Shown here in pieces: positions 15,481 to 23,412 of a stretch of DNA of 42,301 bases. Made by a program: the position numbers and the translations under genes. A model generated the notes under the pieces. That model was not told the origin of the DNA and did no database searches. It worked only from the letters and a program-made list of their open reading frames with translations. Position 1 is the stretch's first letter, and each line of letters begins with the position of its first letter. Location of the stretch: assembly GCA_030529085.1 (NCBI GenBank), contig JAUMXM010000003.1:26640-68940 (forward strand), given 5' to 3'. Source of the DNA: Rikenellaceae bacterium (lineage in GTDB: Bacteria; Bacteroidota; Bacteroidia; Bacteroidales; Rikenellaceae).

Positions 15481-16278
15481 TTACTTTATCAAACTTTCGA
15501 GGGGGTATTTCAACCCGCGGAAGTCGTAAATGTAGGCCTGGATGCTTCCGATGCGCACCGGGGACTCGATCGAGAGGGGTATTTTGTTGCGGTCGTCCGA
15601 GATCCAGAGCGTGAAGACCGTGCCGTCGGTGAAGGAGTAGCCCTCGGTTGTACCGAGCTGACACTCAAACTTCAAGGCGCGGAACTTGCCCTGGTTGCGA
15701 ATCTTCTTCACCTCGCGTCCCAGGTAGCGGTAGTGGATGCGGCGCACCGTATCCTCCAAGAGCATCTCCAGCGTGCCGTACTCCCCCTTGTTGAAGGCTT
15801 CGGCCTCGGCCGTGCGCATGTTGAAGAAGAGCGAGATGGCATCCATCGACTGCTCGGTGAGCGGCAGGGTCATCTCCTTGAAGGGGCGCTTGCGGCTACT
15901 CCAGCGGGTTGCGGCCTCCATCCGCTCCCAGTCGTAGCGGTAGGTGCTCTCGAAGGTGTAGCTACCCTCCTTGATGTCGCTGCGGAAGTGAACGGTGCGC
16001 ATCGTCGCGGGGTCGATGTGGATCGTGTAGGTATCCTCCATGTTGAAGAACCAGCGGTAGGTGGGCAGTGTGCGCCCCACGCCAATGACGCGCAGGTGTT
16101 TTGCCCCCTCGAAGTCGACCTCTGCGGTCTTCACCTCGACAGCGCCGATCTCGGTGTTGGGGAAGTATTTGGCTTTGTAGCTCACGCGGTATTCGAGCTC
16201 CTCGCCGGCGTGGTAGAGCTGTGCCGAGGCGGTGAGCGTCGTCAGGGTGGCTATCAGGATCAATGTGAGTCGTTTCAT
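15481..16278 (-). CDS. DUF3108 periplasmic protein
   Basis: Secreted protein (265 aa) with signal peptide MKRLTLILIATLTTLTASA and the DUF3108 pattern: GEELEYRVSYKAKYFPNTEIGAVEV near the N-terminus and a C-terminal VFTLWISDDRNKIPLSIESPVRIGSIQAYI. The predicted fold is all-beta, similar to lipid-binding periplasmic proteins, but its function is not established. It follows recG by 44 bp on the same strand and precedes the coiled-coil membrane protein, so an envelope role for the pair is plausible. Confidence 0.88.
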   Translation of the reverse strand: MKRLTLILIATLTTLTASAQLYHAGEELEYRVSYKAKYFPNTEIGAVEVKTAEVDFEGAKHLRVIGVGRTLPTYRWFFNMEDTYTIHIDPATMRTVHFRSDIKEGSYTFESTYRYDWERMEAATRWSSRKRPFKEMTLPLTEQSMDAISLFFNMRTAEAEAFNKGEYGTLEMLLEDTVRRIHYRYLGREVKKIRNQGKFRALKFECQLGTTEGYSFTDGTVFTLWISDDRNKIPLSIESPVRIGSIQAYIYDFRGLKYPLESLIK

Positions 16279-16322
16279 GGTTTGCAGGTTTTACTTATAA
16301 AACGTGTTGCACGCCGCTTTTA

Positions 16323-18440
16323 TTACGAAATCCGCGAGAAATCGATCTTTTCTTCCGCTTCGTAGCGCGCTTTGAGTTGTCTCAATCCGCCGTGTTCGGG
16401 GAGCGAGAGGGTGGGGTCTTGGTTGAGAATTTCGGCTGCGGCATCGCGTGTGAGGGTCAGCACCTGCACATCGCGTGTCGGGTTGGCGATCTTCAGGTCA
16501 AAAGCCATACCGCTCTGCATCGTGCCGTTGATGTCGCCCGCGCCGCGCAGCTTGAGGTCCAATTCGGCGAGTTTGAAGCCGTCGGTCGTCTCGCACATCG
16601 CATCCAGGCGGGCGCGCGACTCGCGCGAGAGCTTCTCGCCCGACATCAGGATGCAGTAGGACTGCTCACCACCGCGCCCCACGCGGCCACGCAGCTGGTG
16701 GAGCTGCGAGAGTCCGAAGCGCTCGGCCGATTCGATGACCATCACCGTGGCGTTGGGCACATCGACACCCACCTCGATCACCGATGTGGCAACCAGGATA
16801 TGCGCCTCGCCACGCTTGAAGCGGGCCATCGAGAGCTCCTTGTCGGCCGCCTTCATCTTGCCGTGGCAGATCTCGGTAACGTAGTCGGGCAGCGGGAAGT
16901 CGCGCGAGATGGCCTCGTAGCCATCCGTGAGATCCTTGTAATCCATCGCCTCGGACTCCTGAATCAGGGGGTAGACCACATAGACCTGTCGTCCGAGGGC
17001 GATCTGCTTCTTGAGAAAACCCCACAACCGCAGACGGGCCGAGTCGGTGTAGTGGTAGGTCTGTATCGGACGGCGACCCGGGGGCAACTCGTCGATGACC
17101 GAAACATCCAAATCGCCGTAGAGGGTCATCGCCAGGGTGCGCGGAATGGGGGTGGCCGTCATCACCAGGATGTGGGGCGGCCGCTGGTTTTTGGTCCAAA
17201 GACGGGCACGCTGCTCCACGCCGAAGCGGTGCTGCTCGTCGATGACCACAAAGCCGAGGTTTTGGAACTGCACCTTATCTTCGATCAGGGCGTGGGTGCC
17301 GATCAGAATATCGACCTCGCCCGCGAGAATCCCCTCGAGGGCTTCGCGGCGCTCCTTCGCCTTCGAAGATCCGGTGAGGATTGCCACCCGCACGGGGATC
17401 TTCTCGAGCATGCGTGTGATGGTGGCAAAGTGCTGTCTTGCAAGGATTTCGGTCGGAGCCATCAGGCAGGCCTGGAAGCCGTTGTCGACGGCCAGGAGCA
17501 TCGACATGAGTGCCACGAGGGTCTTGCCAGACCCCACATCGCCCTGCAAGAGGCGGTTCATCTGGTAGCCCGTGACCGTATCTTGGCGAATCTCCTTGAT
17601 GACGCGTTTTTGGGCGCCGGTCAGGGGGAAGGGGAGCTGCTCGTTGAAGAAGGTGTTGAAGGCGGTACCCACCTTCGGGAAGAGGAAGCCGTTTTGGCGC
17701 GCCATGCGCTCCGAGCGGCGACTCTGGATGCCGAGCTGAATGCCCAACAACTCATCGAACTTGAGGCGGTACTGCGCTTGGCGCAGCTCCTCGGCCGATT
17801 GGGGGAAGTGGATGTTGTAGTAGGCTGCATGGAGCGGCATCAGGCCGTATTGTTGGCGCATCGTGGCGGGTAGCGGATCTGCGATTTGTCGCCCCTGCAA
17901 CAGCGCCCAGGCGTTCTGCACCAGGCGGTAGAACCCTTTGGTGCCGAGCGACGAAGAGATCTTCTCGGTCGAGGGGTAGATGCCCTGCATGCCGCTCTCG
18001 GCCTTGCGCGAGAGGTGCTGCTCCATCGTCTCGAGCTCGGGGTGGGCCAACTGCAGCATGCCGCGATAGAACGAGGGTCGCCCGAAGATAAGGTACTCGC
18101 GCCCCACTTCGATCTTCTTCTCGATCCACTTGATTCCCTGGAACCACACCAGCTCTACGCGCCCTGTGGCATCCTGGGCGTAGGCCGTGAAACGCTTCTT
18201 GCGCCCCTCGCCGGCATAGCCGATGCTCATCACGCGGGCCCGAATCTGGACATAGGTCAGCTGCGCGGCATCGGTCACCTCGTGAATCGGGTAGATGCGC
18301 GTGCGGTCGATGTAGCGGAAGGGGTAGTGGTTCAGCAGATCGCCTACGGTGCAAATCTTCAATTCGCGCTCCAGCAGGCGTGCTCGAGCCTCGCCCACAC
18401 CCGCCACATATTTGATGTCCTGTTGCCAGATGCGTTCCAT
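16323..18440 (-). CDS. recG: ATP-dependent DNA helicase RecG
   Basis: RecG (705 aa) is a superfamily 2 translocase that remodels stalled replication forks and Holliday junctions and limits over-replication. The N-terminal wedge/OB domain (about 55-160) has the expected TYVQIRARVMSIGYAGEGRKKRFTAYAQDATG segment. The motor shows Walker A GDVGSGKT (300-307), DEQH (401-404), MTATPIPRTLAMTLYGDLDVS, and motif VI LHQLRGRVGRGG. Length is normal. A TATCTTTG box (minus 18453-18446) ends only 5 bases before the ATG, so the message is nearly leaderless. The divergent neighbour is ispG. Confidence 0.97.
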   Translation of the reverse strand: MERIWQQDIKYVAGVGEARARLLERELKICTVGDLLNHYPFRYIDRTRIYPIHEVTDAAQLTYVQIRARVMSIGYAGEGRKKRFTAYAQDATGRVELVWFQGIKWIEKKIEVGREYLIFGRPSFYRGMLQLAHPELETMEQHLSRKAESGMQGIYPSTEKISSSLGTKGFYRLVQNAWALLQGRQIADPLPATMRQQYGLMPLHAAYYNIHFPQSAEELRQAQYRLKFDELLGIQLGIQSRRSERMARQNGFLFPKVGTAFNTFFNEQLPFPLTGAQKRVIKEIRQDTVTGYQMNRLLQGDVGSGKTLVALMSMLLAVDNGFQACLMAPTEILARQHFATITRMLEKIPVRVAILTGSSKAKERREALEGILAGEVDILIGTHALIEDKVQFQNLGFVVIDEQHRFGVEQRARLWTKNQRPPHILVMTATPIPRTLAMTLYGDLDVSVIDELPPGRRPIQTYHYTDSARLRLWGFLKKQIALGRQVYVVYPLIQESEAMDYKDLTDGYEAISRDFPLPDYVTEICHGKMKAADKELSMARFKRGEAHILVATSVIEVGVDVPNATVMVIESAERFGLSQLHQLRGRVGRGGEQSYCILMSGEKLSRESRARLDAMCETTDGFKLAELDLKLRGAGDINGTMQSGMAFDLKIANPTRDVQVLTLTRDAAAEILNQDPTLSLPEHGGLRQLKARYEAEEKIDFSRIS

Positions 18441-18445
18441 ACCTA

Positions 18446-18505
18446 CAAAGATAATTCAAAAATCGACATGCGGGCTTCCAAATCGGCAATAATTTGCTAC
18501 CTTTG
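18446..18505. promoter_or_regulatory. Divergent promoters, recG (-) and ispG (+)
   Basis: CAAAGATA (18446-18453) is a minus-strand TATCTTTG -7 box 5 bases from the recG ATG. TACCTTTG (18498-18505) is the plus-strand box 22 bases before the ispG ATG. The boxes are 44 bp apart. Confidence 0.65.
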
Positions 18506-18527
18506 TTGCAAAGAAACAGATTTTGCC

Positions 18528-20012
18528 ATGGAACTTACCCACTATGCACGTCGCAAAAGCCATGCAGTGCGGATTGGCTCGGTCATCGTTGGTGACGAGC
18601 ATCCGATTGCCGTACAGTCGATGACCAACACCGACACGAACAACGTAGCCGCTTCGGTGGCCCAAATCGAGCGCATCGACCGCGCCGGCGGTAAGATTGT
18701 CCGCCTCACGGCGCAGGGTAAGCGCGAGGGCGAGGCCCTGGGTCCGATTGTGGCTCAGCTGCGCACGGAGGGCTTCTCGACGGCCATCGTGGCCGATATC
18801 CACTTCCTGCCCGAGGTGGCGGCCGTGGCGGCCAAGTATGTCGATAAGGTGCGCATCAACCCCGGCAACTACCGCCTCGATCGCGGTGAGCTGGAGGCCC
18901 TCATCGCCCAATGCAAGGAGCGCGGCGTGGCCCTGCGCATCGGTGTGAACCACGGTTCGCTGGCCAAGCGCGTCTTCGATGAGTATGGCGATACCCCCGA
19001 GGGTATGGTCTTCTCGGCCATGGAGTTTCTGCGCATCTGCCGCCGCGAGGCCTTCGATCAGGTGGTCGTCTCGATGAAGTCGAGCAATACGCGCGTGATG
19101 GTGGCCGCCTACCGCCTCTTGGTCGAGGCGATGGAGCAGGAGGGGATGACCTATCCGATCCACCTGGGCGTCACGGAGGCGGGCAACGGCCTCGAGGGAC
19201 GCATCAAGAGTGCGGTGGGTATCGGAGCCCTTTTGGCCGACGGCATTGGCGACACGATTCGCGTCTCGCTCACCGAGGCCCCCGAAAATGAGATTCCTAC
19301 GGCCCAACTCTTGGCCGACTACTTTACCCGCCGTGCGGGCCGATTCACCGTCGAGCACCCCGAGCGCTACTCGTCGACGGTCTATCGTCGTCGCTCCTCG
19401 GTGCAGATTCCGGTGGTACACGACGAGGATTTGAGCGGTTTCCGCATCCTGGAGGCCGTGAGCGAGAATCCGACCGCCGAGCTGCGCGCCGCAATCCTTA
19501 ACCTTGAGGTGGCCGACGAGCCTGTGGTGGTGCGCCGCCGCTATGCGGATAAGGAGTTGGAGCAGGTGGCTGTCAAGGCGGCTGCCGATCTGGGCCCGCT
19601 GCTCCTCGACGGTCTTGCCGACGGCATCTGGATCGACGCCCCCGAGCAGGAGGCGGCTGCGATTCGTGAGGTGGAGCTGATGATCCTGCAGGCGGCGCGT
19701 GTCCGCTTCTCGCATACGGAGTATATCGCCTGCCCCTCGTGTGGCCGCACCCTCTACGATATCGAGACAACATTGGCCGAGATTCGCAGCAAGACCTCGC
19801 ACCTGAAGAATCTCCGCATCGGTGTGATGGGTTGCATCGTGAACGGGCCGGGCGAGATGGCCGATGCCGACTATGGTTATGTGGGTGCTGCCCCCGGGCG
19901 CATCACCCTCTACAAGGGTCGTCAGGTGATCGAGAAGAATATCCCGCAGGAGGAGGCCCTCGACCGCCTTATCGCCCTGATCAAGGCCAACGGCGATTGG
20001 ATCGAGCCTTAG
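18528..20012 (+). CDS. ispG: 4-hydroxy-3-methylbut-2-enyl diphosphate synthase (IspG), three-domain type
   Basis: IspG/GcpE (494 aa) reduces MEcPP to HMBPP in the methylerythritol-phosphate isoprenoid pathway, using a [4Fe-4S] cluster. The TIM-barrel domain (about 1-265) has PIAVQSMTNTDT, VADIHFLP, KVRINPGNY and GVTEAGNG. A middle domain (about 270-390) follows, then the cluster domain with Cys402, Cys405 (CPSCGRTLYDIE), Cys436 and Glu443 (CIVNGPGE). The inserted middle domain is the plant/Bacteroidetes type but appears short: I recall other Bacteroidales IspG proteins near 600 residues. The frame is open far upstream inside recG, but that is not coding; the -7 box at 18498 supports the ATG at 18528. 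Confidence 0.95.
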   Translation: MELTHYARRKSHAVRIGSVIVGDEHPIAVQSMTNTDTNNVAASVAQIERIDRAGGKIVRLTAQGKREGEALGPIVAQLRTEGFSTAIVADIHFLPEVAAVAAKYVDKVRINPGNYRLDRGELEALIAQCKERGVALRIGVNHGSLAKRVFDEYGDTPEGMVFSAMEFLRICRREAFDQVVVSMKSSNTRVMVAAYRLLVEAMEQEGMTYPIHLGVTEAGNGLEGRIKSAVGIGALLADGIGDTIRVSLTEAPENEIPTAQLLADYFTRRAGRFTVEHPERYSSTVYRRRSSVQIPVVHDEDLSGFRILEAVSENPTAELRAAILNLEVADEPVVVRRRYADKELEQVAVKAAADLGPLLLDGLADGIWIDAPEQEAAAIREVELMILQAARVRFSHTEYIACPSCGRTLYDIETTLAEIRSKTSHLKNLRIGVMGCIVNGPGEMADADYGYVGAAPGRITLYKGRQVIEKNIPQEEALDRLIALIKANGDWIEP

Positions 20013-20021
20013 AAAGAGGGC

Positions 20022-20070
20022 TAAAGGAGATTAAGGGGGTTAAAGGAGGCTAAGGAAGACTAAGGGTTGC
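20022..20070. repeat. 10-bp-period TAARGG repeat, five units
   Basis: TAAAGGAGAT (20022), TAAGGGGGT (20032), TAAAGGAGGC (20041), TAAGGAAGAC (20051) and TAAGGGTTGC (20061) run in tandem with steps of 10, 9, 10 and 10 bp. The array begins 10 bp after the ispG stop. The last unit equals the first unit at 7076. Confidence 0.7.
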
Positions 20071-20092
20071 TCGAATGATGTTTTGCGCTTCG

Positions 20093-20138
20093 CCCCTCAC
20101 CCCAATTTTTAATTTTTAATCTTTAATTTTTAATTCGG
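20093..20138. repeat. 7-bp-period AT repeat, copy A (CTCACCCC + AATTTTT units)
   Basis: CCCCTCACCCC is followed by AATTTTT, AATTTTT, AATCTTT, AATTTTT and AATTCGG (20104-20138), ending one base before the wbqC ATG. A closely similar copy lies in inverted orientation at 22739-22785. Confidence 0.65.
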
Positions 20139-20139
20139 A

Positions 20140-20736
20140 ATGACCATCCTTCCCTGTGCCTACTTCCCGTCGGTTTCTTACTTTGCCGCCCTGCTGCGTG
20201 GTGATGCCGTTATCGACCTGGGCGAGCACTACATCAAGCGCTCGGAGCGCAACCGTGCCGTGATTCTCACGGCGGCGGGCGAGATGCAGCTCACGGCACA
20301 GGTGAGGCGTGCCAACCGCCCCCGTCAGCCGATGCAAAGCATCGAGCTCGACTACTCGAAGCGGTGGCAGAAGCAACATTGGGGAGCCCTGGTGGCAGCC
20401 TATAAAGCTTCGCCCTTCTTCGATCACTATGCCCCCTTCATCGAGCCCTTCTTTCAGCGCGAGTATCGCACCCTTGTGGAGCTGAATCTGGCTATCCTGC
20501 AGACGCTCTGCACCCTGCTCGGCGTAGCGATGCCGACGACATCCGAATCCTACATCACGGCTGAGGAGGGCGATCTTGATCTGCGCCCCAAACAGAAGGG
20601 GCCGACCTTTGTGGCCGACCCCTATATTCAGGTCTTCGACGAGGTGTTCCACCCCGATCTTTCGATACTTGATCTACTCTTTAACGCAGGCCCGGACGCG
20701 AATGCGGTCGTAAGACGTTGCCGATTTGAATATTGA
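20140..20736 (+). CDS. WbqC family protein
   Basis: WbqC-like protein (198 aa). The family is linked to O-antigen or sugar-modification loci in some bacteria, but its reaction is not firmly known. Recognised by LPCAYFPSVSYFAALLRGDAVIDLGEHYIKRSERNRAVILTA at the N-terminus, LSIPV-type replacement AGEMQLTAQV, then SIELDYSKRWQKQHW and the C-terminal DLSILDLLFNAGPDA. Length is typical. The message would start right after the AT-rich repeat copy A. Its last 56 bp overlap the 3' end of the convergent GH2 gene, and the conserved LLFNAGPDA motif is inside the overlap. Confidence 0.85.
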   Translation: MTILPCAYFPSVSYFAALLRGDAVIDLGEHYIKRSERNRAVILTAAGEMQLTAQVRRANRPRQPMQSIELDYSKRWQKQHWGALVAAYKASPFFDHYAPFIEPFFQREYRTLVELNLAILQTLCTLLGVAMPTTSESYITAEEGDLDLRPKQKGPTFVADPYIQVFDEVFHPDLSILDLLFNAGPDANAVVRRCRFEY

Positions 20737-22684
20737 CACCGTCGCCAAGACCGCCTGCTGAGACGCGTATCTGTACCAGGCCACGCAGCTGCATCGAGTC
20801 GCTGCGGTAGATGTTTTGTCCCACCTTTTTTAGGCGTACCGCCTCGTCGTTGATGTGGAGCGTGGGGTTCGCCTCCGAGCTGTAGATGGTGAACTGCTGC
20901 TCCATACGGTCGCGCATGCGGTAGCGGCGATCGACCAGATGGACGGTTCTATGCTCTTTGTTCCACAGGGTGCGATAGAGGTAGAAGGCATCCTTCTTCT
21001 CGCGGCGGTCGAGGGTCACCAGGCCATTGCCGTTGAGGCTGTAGGGACGGCGCGAGGAGCCATACTCGAAGATATTTTCCACCCATACACCCCAGAAGAG
21101 CGAGTCGGCCTCCAGGTGGCGCGAGTACTCCTCGTGGAAGCGCGTCTGACGGCTTTCCGAGAGCCAATTGTTGCGCTGCGACTGCTGCGAGGCGCGGGTG
21201 TTCATTCCGAGGAATCCTTCGGCACCATAAGTGACGGCCGAGCGCAGGTGTGACCAATTTTTGGCCAGCTGGTTGCGCCACAGCTTCAGATCTTCGGTCG
21301 AGCCGTGGTCCCAACCCACATCTTGTCGCCAGGCGATCAGGTCGGTGATGAAGTTAATCGGGCCATCCTGGTCGCTGACAGCCACCGTCAGGCGACTCTT
21401 ATCGAGGCTCTTGGCCTCCTCGTTGAGGCTCTTGGCAAACTCCAAAATTTGGTCGCCGCGGGGGACGATCTGCGAGAAGATACCCCACATGATCACCGAG
21501 GGGTGGTTGAGGTTTTGGAGAATGATCTCGCGCAGCTGCTCGCGGCCGTTGAGCTCGAAGGCGGGTGTCGAGTAGTAATCGACATCGCCGATAAAGGGGG
21601 CACGGTGCAGGGGCATATCGACCCAAACGAGCATGCCCTGCTCGTCGCAACGTTCGTAGAGGTAGTGGCGGTGGGGGTGGATGGCCGAGCGCAGCGCCGT
21701 GGCGCCCAACTCCTGAATCAGGCGCAAATCCTCATCCAGCGTAGCGTCGTCCTGAATGCCTCCCAGCGCGTTGTCGTGGTGGTAGGCCACACCGTGCAGG
21801 CGCATCGGCTTGCCGTTGATGGTGATCCAGCCGCTCTTCTCGTCGATGCCCACCTTGCGGAATCCCGTTTTGAGTTGCACCTCGTCGCGGAAGCTTTCGT
21901 TCGAGAAGCGTACGACAACCGTGTAGAGGTTGGGATCCTCGGGGCTCCACAGCTCGGGGAGCTCGAAGAGGAAGGGGACGCGTGCCGATGTTTGGCGTCC
22001 GACGATGGCGTGCGAACGGGTGTAGATCTTCTTGCTGTTTTGGTTGAAGATCTCCAGGTGGAGCGTCGCGTTGGTGTGGGGGTTGGTGAGCAGGTGAACC
22101 TCCACTTCGCCCTCGACACGCTCCTTGTCGACGCGGGTGGGGCGTACGAAGACACCCTCCGTGCCGTAGTAGAGGGGCGAGATGGCATTGCGTTCGGTGA
22201 CAATGAGTTCCACCTCGCGGTAAAGGCCGCCATAGAGGTTCATGTCGGTCGATACGGGGAGTACGTCGGAGCGGAAATTGTTGCTCACGACCACCTGCAA
22301 CGAGTTATCCATGCCGAAGCGGATGTAGTCGGTGATTTCGAACGTAAAGGCGGTTGCGCCCCCTTTGTGCTCACCAATATGGGCACCGTTGACAAACAGA
22401 TCGGCTACGTTGCGAGCGCCGTAGAAGCGGATGAAGAGTCGCTTCTGCGACCACTCGGAGGGGATGTAGACCTCGCGGAGGTAGTTGCCCGTTGTCTCGC
22501 GGAAATTCTCGCCGGCCATCGGGTCGGTGTTCCACGAGTGGGGCAGGCTCACGATGCGGGCGTTGTCCGACGAATTTTCCGATTTGAAGAAGAAGTCCCA
22601 CCCATCGTTCAGGGGGTATATGTCGCGCGCCGTGAGGCTTCCGATCGATGCCAAAAGCGCCAAAAGGCAGAGTAACTTTTTCAT
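20681..22684 (-). CDS. Glycoside hydrolase family 2 protein, probable pseudoenzyme
   Basis: GH2 beta-galactosidase-like protein (667 aa) with signal peptide MKKLLCLLALLASIGSLTA. The sugar-binding jelly-roll domain (about 20-165), immunoglobulin-like domain (about 170-280) and TIM barrel (about 282-590) follow in the usual order: LNDGWDF, SLPHSWN, NLYGGLYREVELI, MRLHGVAYHHD. At the acid/base site HPSVIMWGIFSQ shows Gln405 where GH2 enzymes have Glu. At the nucleophile site RSAVTYGAEG shows Thr485 where SEYGAG-like Glu is expected. Both alignments are by eye. The ATG at 22684 is chosen over an upstream TTG. The C-terminal LRPHSRPGLR runs into wbqC and looks like a read-on extension. No SusC/SusD genes are nearby. 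Confidence 0.85.
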   Translation of the reverse strand: MKKLLCLLALLASIGSLTARDIYPLNDGWDFFFKSENSSDNARIVSLPHSWNTDPMAGENFRETTGNYLREVYIPSEWSQKRLFIRFYGARNVADLFVNGAHIGEHKGGATAFTFEITDYIRFGMDNSLQVVVSNNFRSDVLPVSTDMNLYGGLYREVELIVTERNAISPLYYGTEGVFVRPTRVDKERVEGEVEVHLLTNPHTNATLHLEIFNQNSKKIYTRSHAIVGRQTSARVPFLFELPELWSPEDPNLYTVVVRFSNESFRDEVQLKTGFRKVGIDEKSGWITINGKPMRLHGVAYHHDNALGGIQDDATLDEDLRLIQELGATALRSAIHPHRHYLYERCDEQGMLVWVDMPLHRAPFIGDVDYYSTPAFELNGREQLREIILQNLNHPSVIMWGIFSQIVPRGDQILEFAKSLNEEAKSLDKSRLTVAVSDQDGPINFITDLIAWRQDVGWDHGSTEDLKLWRNQLAKNWSHLRSAVTYGAEGFLGMNTRASQQSQRNNWLSESRQTRFHEEYSRHLEADSLFWGVWVENIFEYGSSRRPYSLNGNGLVTLDRREKKDAFYLYRTLWNKEHRTVHLVDRRYRMRDRMEQQFTIYSSEANPTLHINDEAVRLKKVGQNIYRSDSMQLRGLVQIRVSAGGLGDGVNIQIGNVLRPHSRPGLR

Positions 22685-22718
22685 TGTTTTCAACTCTTTT
22701 AGTGTAACTAACCGACTG

Positions 22719-22726
22719 CAAAGGTA
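22719..22726 (-). promoter_or_regulatory. -7 box of the GH2 gene
   Basis: TACCTTTG on the minus strand, 34 bp before the ATG at 22684. It lies just inside the AT repeat copy B. Confidence 0.5.
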
Positions 22727-22738
22727 GGGCTTTGGAAT

Positions 22739-22785
22739 CGAAAATTAAAAATTAAAAATTAAAAATTGAGTCGTCGAGGGGTGAG
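22739..22785. repeat. 7-bp-period AT repeat, copy B (inverted relative to copy A)
   Basis: Four units of (A)AAAATT (22741-22767) are flanked by CG on the left and GAGGGGTGAG (22776-22785) on the right. Read on the minus strand this is CTCACCCCTC, a spacer, then AATTTTT units and CG, matching copy A at 20093-20138. The remainder of the 220-bp gap (22786-22889) holds no gene I can see. Confidence 0.65.
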
Positions 22786-22862
22786 ACGGAAATTTTCAGG
22801 GGTGAAATTTTTCCCGTTTGTTGAGGTTTGCACGGGGGATAAAAGTAATTTTTCACCCTTTG

Positions 22863-22897
22863 TTTGTCACTTTTTACATCCAAAACCCTTATCTTTG
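22863..22897 (+). promoter_or_regulatory. cvpA promoter
   Basis: TTTG (22863-22866), a 23-bp gap and TATCTTTG (22890-22897) match the Bacteroidetes consensus. The ATG at 22906 lies 8 bases after the box, so the leader is only a few bases long. Confidence 0.7.
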
Positions 22898-22905
22898 TCT
22901 CTGTT

Positions 22906-23409
22906 ATGAATATCCTCGACCTGATCATCCTGATTGTCTTGGCGCTGGCCCTCTGGAATGGGTGGCGGCGCGGCCTTATCATGCAACTTTTTTCACTCGT
23001 GGCCATTGTGGCAGCCATCTGGTTGGCTGCACGTTATGGTGGCGAGGCGGGTGCTTTTCTGAAGCTGGATGACGCCTATCGCGAGCCGGCAGGTTTTGTG
23101 GTGGTGCTCCTCGGTGGTCTGCTGCTTGTTGCCCTCTTGGCGCGTCTGGTGCGCAAGGTCTTTCAGTTTGCCGGCTTCGGACTGATCGATCGGCTGGGTG
23201 GCGTGTTGGTAGCTGCCGCGAAGTATCTGTTGCTCTTGAGCCTCGCATTTGCCGCCTTCGAGCACATCAATGTCAATCATGCCTTCCTCAGCAAGGAGAA
23301 GATCGAAACCTCGAAGGGGTATGCGCCCGTGCGCAACCTCTCGCGTCAGATTCTCCCCTTTGTCGAGTGGCTTGGCGAGGAGGTGAATAACCTAAAAAAG
23401 GAGATGTAA
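22906..23409 (+). CDS. CvpA family membrane protein
   Basis: Inner-membrane protein (167 aa) of the CvpA family (colicin V production/bile and envelope-stress tolerance in enterobacteria). Four hydrophobic helices are visible: about 2-20, 26-42, 62-80 and 98-118, with the family pattern LDLIILIVLALALWNGWRRGLIMQLFSL. A coding frame extends upstream to 22864 but the -7 box at 22890-22897 excludes that start. The stop lies 3 bp before rsgA, so the unit cvpA-rsgA-trmH-like-aminotransferase is probably one transcript. Confidence 0.88.
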   Translation: MNILDLIILIVLALALWNGWRRGLIMQLFSLVAIVAAIWLAARYGGEAGAFLKLDDAYREPAGFVVVLLGGLLLVALLARLVRKVFQFAGFGLIDRLGGVLVAAAKYLLLLSLAFAAFEHINVNHAFLSKEKIETSKGYAPVRNLSRQILPFVEWLGEEVNNLKKEM

Positions 23410-23412
23410 CGG

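Noticed and set aside
17886..18527. 214-codon N-terminal extension in frame with ispG
   Set aside because: It overlaps the 5' half of recG on the other strand, adds no recognisable domain, and the ispG -7 box lies at 18498-18505.
20104..20138. Possible CRISPR-like or phase-variable tract from 7-bp AT repeats
   Set aside because: Only four degenerate units with no spacers and no cas genes. Phase variation by a 7-bp tract outside coding sequence cannot be supported.
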